A stretch of 64,000 nt of DNA from an uncultured Bacteroides sp. (GTDB lineage: Bacteria; Bacteroidota; Bacteroidia; Bacteroidales; UBA932): NCBI GenBank assembly GCA_945874355.1, contig CAMCGB010000008.1, positions 1 through 64,000 on the forward strand. Direction: 5' to 3'. Below the pieces are notes generated by a model, which made no database searches, had not been told where the DNA came from, and saw only the letters and a list, made by a program, of their open reading frames with translations. Below are positions 62,313-64,000 of the stretch, piece by piece. A program made the translations under genes and the position numbers. The first letter of the stretch is position 1; the number at the start of each line of letters is the position of its first letter.

Positions 62313-64000
62313 ATGAAATCACGAATACTTACAAGTCTGCTGCTCACTGTGGCAGCGTTGGCCTCCTGCTCGCCCGGCTATGAAGAGCCCCGGGCCGCGC
62401 AAGTACCTCAAGCCCCTTACTCTGTGTACAGCGAAGGCCTCATTGCCGACATCACTCCACGCGGCTGGCTCGAAGAAGTGCTCCGCCGTCAGAAGAACGG
62501 GCTCACCGGCCACCCTGAGGCTATGGATTACCCCTACAACTCAGTCCTTTGGGCGGGTGAGCTGGAAAGGGATTCAGACTCGAGAGGTGCCGACTGGTGG
62601 CGTTTCGAGCAGACGGCCTACTATCTGGACGGGCTGGCGAGACTAGGCTATCTGACCGATGAACCCGAACTGCTCAAGGTCTGGAACGAGAATCTCGAAT
62701 ATGTGCTTGCCCACCCCCTGCCTTTCAAGAAGGGACAGACTCCTTCGCAGAAGGAACTCGATGCGGCGGGCGACTTCATAGCCCAGATTAGCGCTGACCC
62801 CAAGGCAACGCAGTATCAGAAGTTCAAGGCGGGAAGGGCGCTGAGGGTGCTTCAGGCCGGATCAGCCGACCGCCCGGAGGGAAGACTCGGCGCCGAGGCG
62901 GAGTCTATGGCCTGGCCCTTTGCCGTCTTTTTCAGGGCGCTCAAGGCCTGCTACGAAGCCACAGGCGACAGCCGAATACCCCAGGCCCTGCTCAAGCACT
63001 ACCGCACTTATGCCGATGCCGAGTTGAGCCTGAGCCGCTTCGTGGTGAATGTCGAGGGTATGCTGTGGACTTACTCGCTCACCGGCGAGGAGGAGCTTCT
63101 CAACAGGTCCAAATGGGTGTGGGACAATGCTTTTGCCGAGCTTACCCCGGCGCTCTGCTCCGATGACAGCAGGCTGAACCTTCACGGAGTGACTATGAAC
63201 GAGATGCTAAAAATCCCTCTTATGCTCTATGAATATACCGGCGAGCAGAGCTATTTCGATCAGGCGATAAATGCATTCAGGAAGATGGAAGGCCCCAATA
63301 TGCTGGTTGACGGAGTCGTTTCGAGCACCGAATTCCTTGCAGGCAATCATCCCCTTGCGAGCCACGAGACCTGCGATATCAGCGATTATTGCTGGACTAT
63401 GGGATATTTCCTGCAGGCTACCGGAGACGCCATCTGGGCAGACAGAATCGAGAAGTGTATGTTCAATGCCGCACTGGGCTGTATCACCAAGGATTTCAAG
63501 GCTATGCAGTATTTCTCCTGCCCCAACCAGTTCATCGCTACCGGCAATTCGGACCACAACTCATTCAAGTACGGCAAGACCTGGATGCAGTACCGTCCCA
63601 TCCACGAGACAGAGTGCTGCATAGGCAATCTCCACCGTTACTTCCCTAACTATGTGGCCAGAATGTGGCTCAAAGACAACGAAGGCTACCCTGTGGCCGC
63701 GCTCTATGGCCCTTCAGAGGTGGTCTATGATCTGGGAGACGGCCTGAGCGTCAAGATAGAGCAGGATACCGCTTATCCTTTCGAAGAGGCAGTCACTTTC
63801 CGCTTCACTTTCTTCAAGGACGGCCGCATCAGCCGCGAAGAGCACTATATGCCTTTTACCTACCGTGTGCCGGAATGGTGCAACGCTGGCGAGCTCGAGA
63901 GCGGATTCCACACCGAAAAGAGGAGATGGAAGAGCGGCGACGAGTTTACGGTCAGCCTGCCTATGGAGGTGCGCTTCGAGGACAATCCTGTTCAGGGAAG
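62313..64000 (+). CDS. GH127-like glycoside hydrolase lipoprotein (DUF1680), 3' end outside window
   Basis: The first 562 codons of a larger gene run off the window edge without a stop. A lipoprotein signal (LASC, Cys19) is followed by an (alpha/alpha)6 barrel of the DUF1680/GH127 type. The zinc-thiolate site known from beta-L-arabinofuranosidase HypBA1 is recognisable: Glu352 and Cys354 in HETCDISD and the Cys435-Cys436 pair in TECCIGNLHR. GH127 and relatives such as GH146 remove beta-L-arabinofuranose from plant glycans. The exact family and substrate need the full sequence. It probably starts a carbohydrate-use locus beyond the window. Confidence 0.85.
   Translation, partial: MKSRILTSLLLTVAALASCSPGYEEPRAAQVPQAPYSVYSEGLIADITPRGWLEEVLRRQKNGLTGHPEAMDYPYNSVLWAGELERDSDSRGADWWRFEQTAYYLDGLARLGYLTDEPELLKVWNENLEYVLAHPLPFKKGQTPSQKELDAAGDFIAQISADPKATQYQKFKAGRALRVLQAGSADRPEGRLGAEAESMAWPFAVFFRALKACYEATGDSRIPQALLKHYRTYADAELSLSRFVVNVEGMLWTYSLTGEEELLNRSKWVWDNAFAELTPALCSDDSRLNLHGVTMNEMLKIPLMLYEYTGEQSYFDQAINAFRKMEGPNMLVDGVVSSTEFLAGNHPLASHETCDISDYCWTMGYFLQATGDAIWADRIEKCMFNAALGCITKDFKAMQYFSCPNQFIATGNSDHNSFKYGKTWMQYRPIHETECCIGNLHRYFPNYVARMWLKDNEGYPVAALYGPSEVVYDLGDGLSVKIEQDTAYPFEEAVTFRFTFFKDGRISREEHYMPFTYRVPEWCNAGELESGFHTEKRRWKSGDEFTVSLPMEVRFEDNPVQG

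Overview
The window looks like chromosomal DNA of a Bacteroidales bacterium (Bacteroidota), with no phage, plasmid, insertion-sequence or CRISPR signature. The evidence is threefold. Many genes are preceded by the Bacteroidetes-type -7 box TAnnTTTG, several with a TTG/TTTG about 20 nt upstream. Shine-Dalgarno sequences are not a consistent feature. Families largely confined to this phylum are present: DUF4783, DUF4290, DUF3822 next to rsmD, FtsK next to a LolA-like protein, and Bacteroidetes-type AddAB. Base composition is moderately GC-rich, with third codon positions strongly G/C. I cannot name the genus from sequence alone.

Layout. 1-370: the 3' part of a tRNA-Asp, a 104-bp direct repeat that carries the tRNA tail and terminator, and a hairpin-rich spacer. 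368-5900: housekeeping and accessory genes (guanine-deaminase-like, pgeF, HD phosphohydrolase, ferritin, ZIP transporter, TenA, DUF2461, low-molecular-weight phosphatase). 6054-13749: a secreted S9 peptidase, efp, DUF4783, and rlmH coupled to a very large membrane histidine kinase. 13790-16958 (minus): operon engB-prs-small membrane protein-der. 17029-28204: xseA-xseB followed by a glycogen/alpha-glucan cluster (branching enzyme, debranching enzyme, GT4 synthase, GH57, phosphorylase), then ribF. 28201-29679 (minus): tRNA-Gln, tadA, alpha/beta hydrolase. 29790-33773: polA, ECF sigma factor, rsmG, rpmH. 33899-42860: alr, PepC-like peptidase, AddB-like and AddA-like proteins, lytic transglycosylase. 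42838-46446 (minus): DUF4290, ftsK, LolA-like. 46539-49705: ApbE, FISUMP lipoprotein, short ComEC. 49813-53304: ackA-pduL on plus; rsmD, DUF3822 and a membrane-anchored protein on minus. 53417-57486: DHH phosphoesterase, FKBP lipoprotein, MATE transporter, cytidylate-kinase-like protein. 57549-60230: ettA and a porin. 60302-61471 (minus): a BAHD-like acyltransferase. 61839-64000: DUF2721 and the start of a GH127-like lipoprotein.

Functionally the window is dominated by information processing (two ribosome-assembly GTPases, RlmH, RsmG, RsmD, TadA, EF-P, EttA, L34, two tRNAs, PolA, ExoVII, AddAB) and by one complete glycogen-turnover cluster. AckA plus PduL forms an acyl-CoA to acid ATP-yielding step, as expected of a fermentative gut-type anaerobe.

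The items most worth a second look are these: the tRNA-Asp tail duplication with its structured spacer; a bacterial BAHD-like acyltransferase with its own promoter; the 1169-residue orphan histidine kinase coupled to rlmH; the ECF sigma gene overlapping both polA and rsmG; a dispersed tandem motif at two distant intergenic sites; and near-leaderless promoters. I did not find a clearly new multi-gene system.
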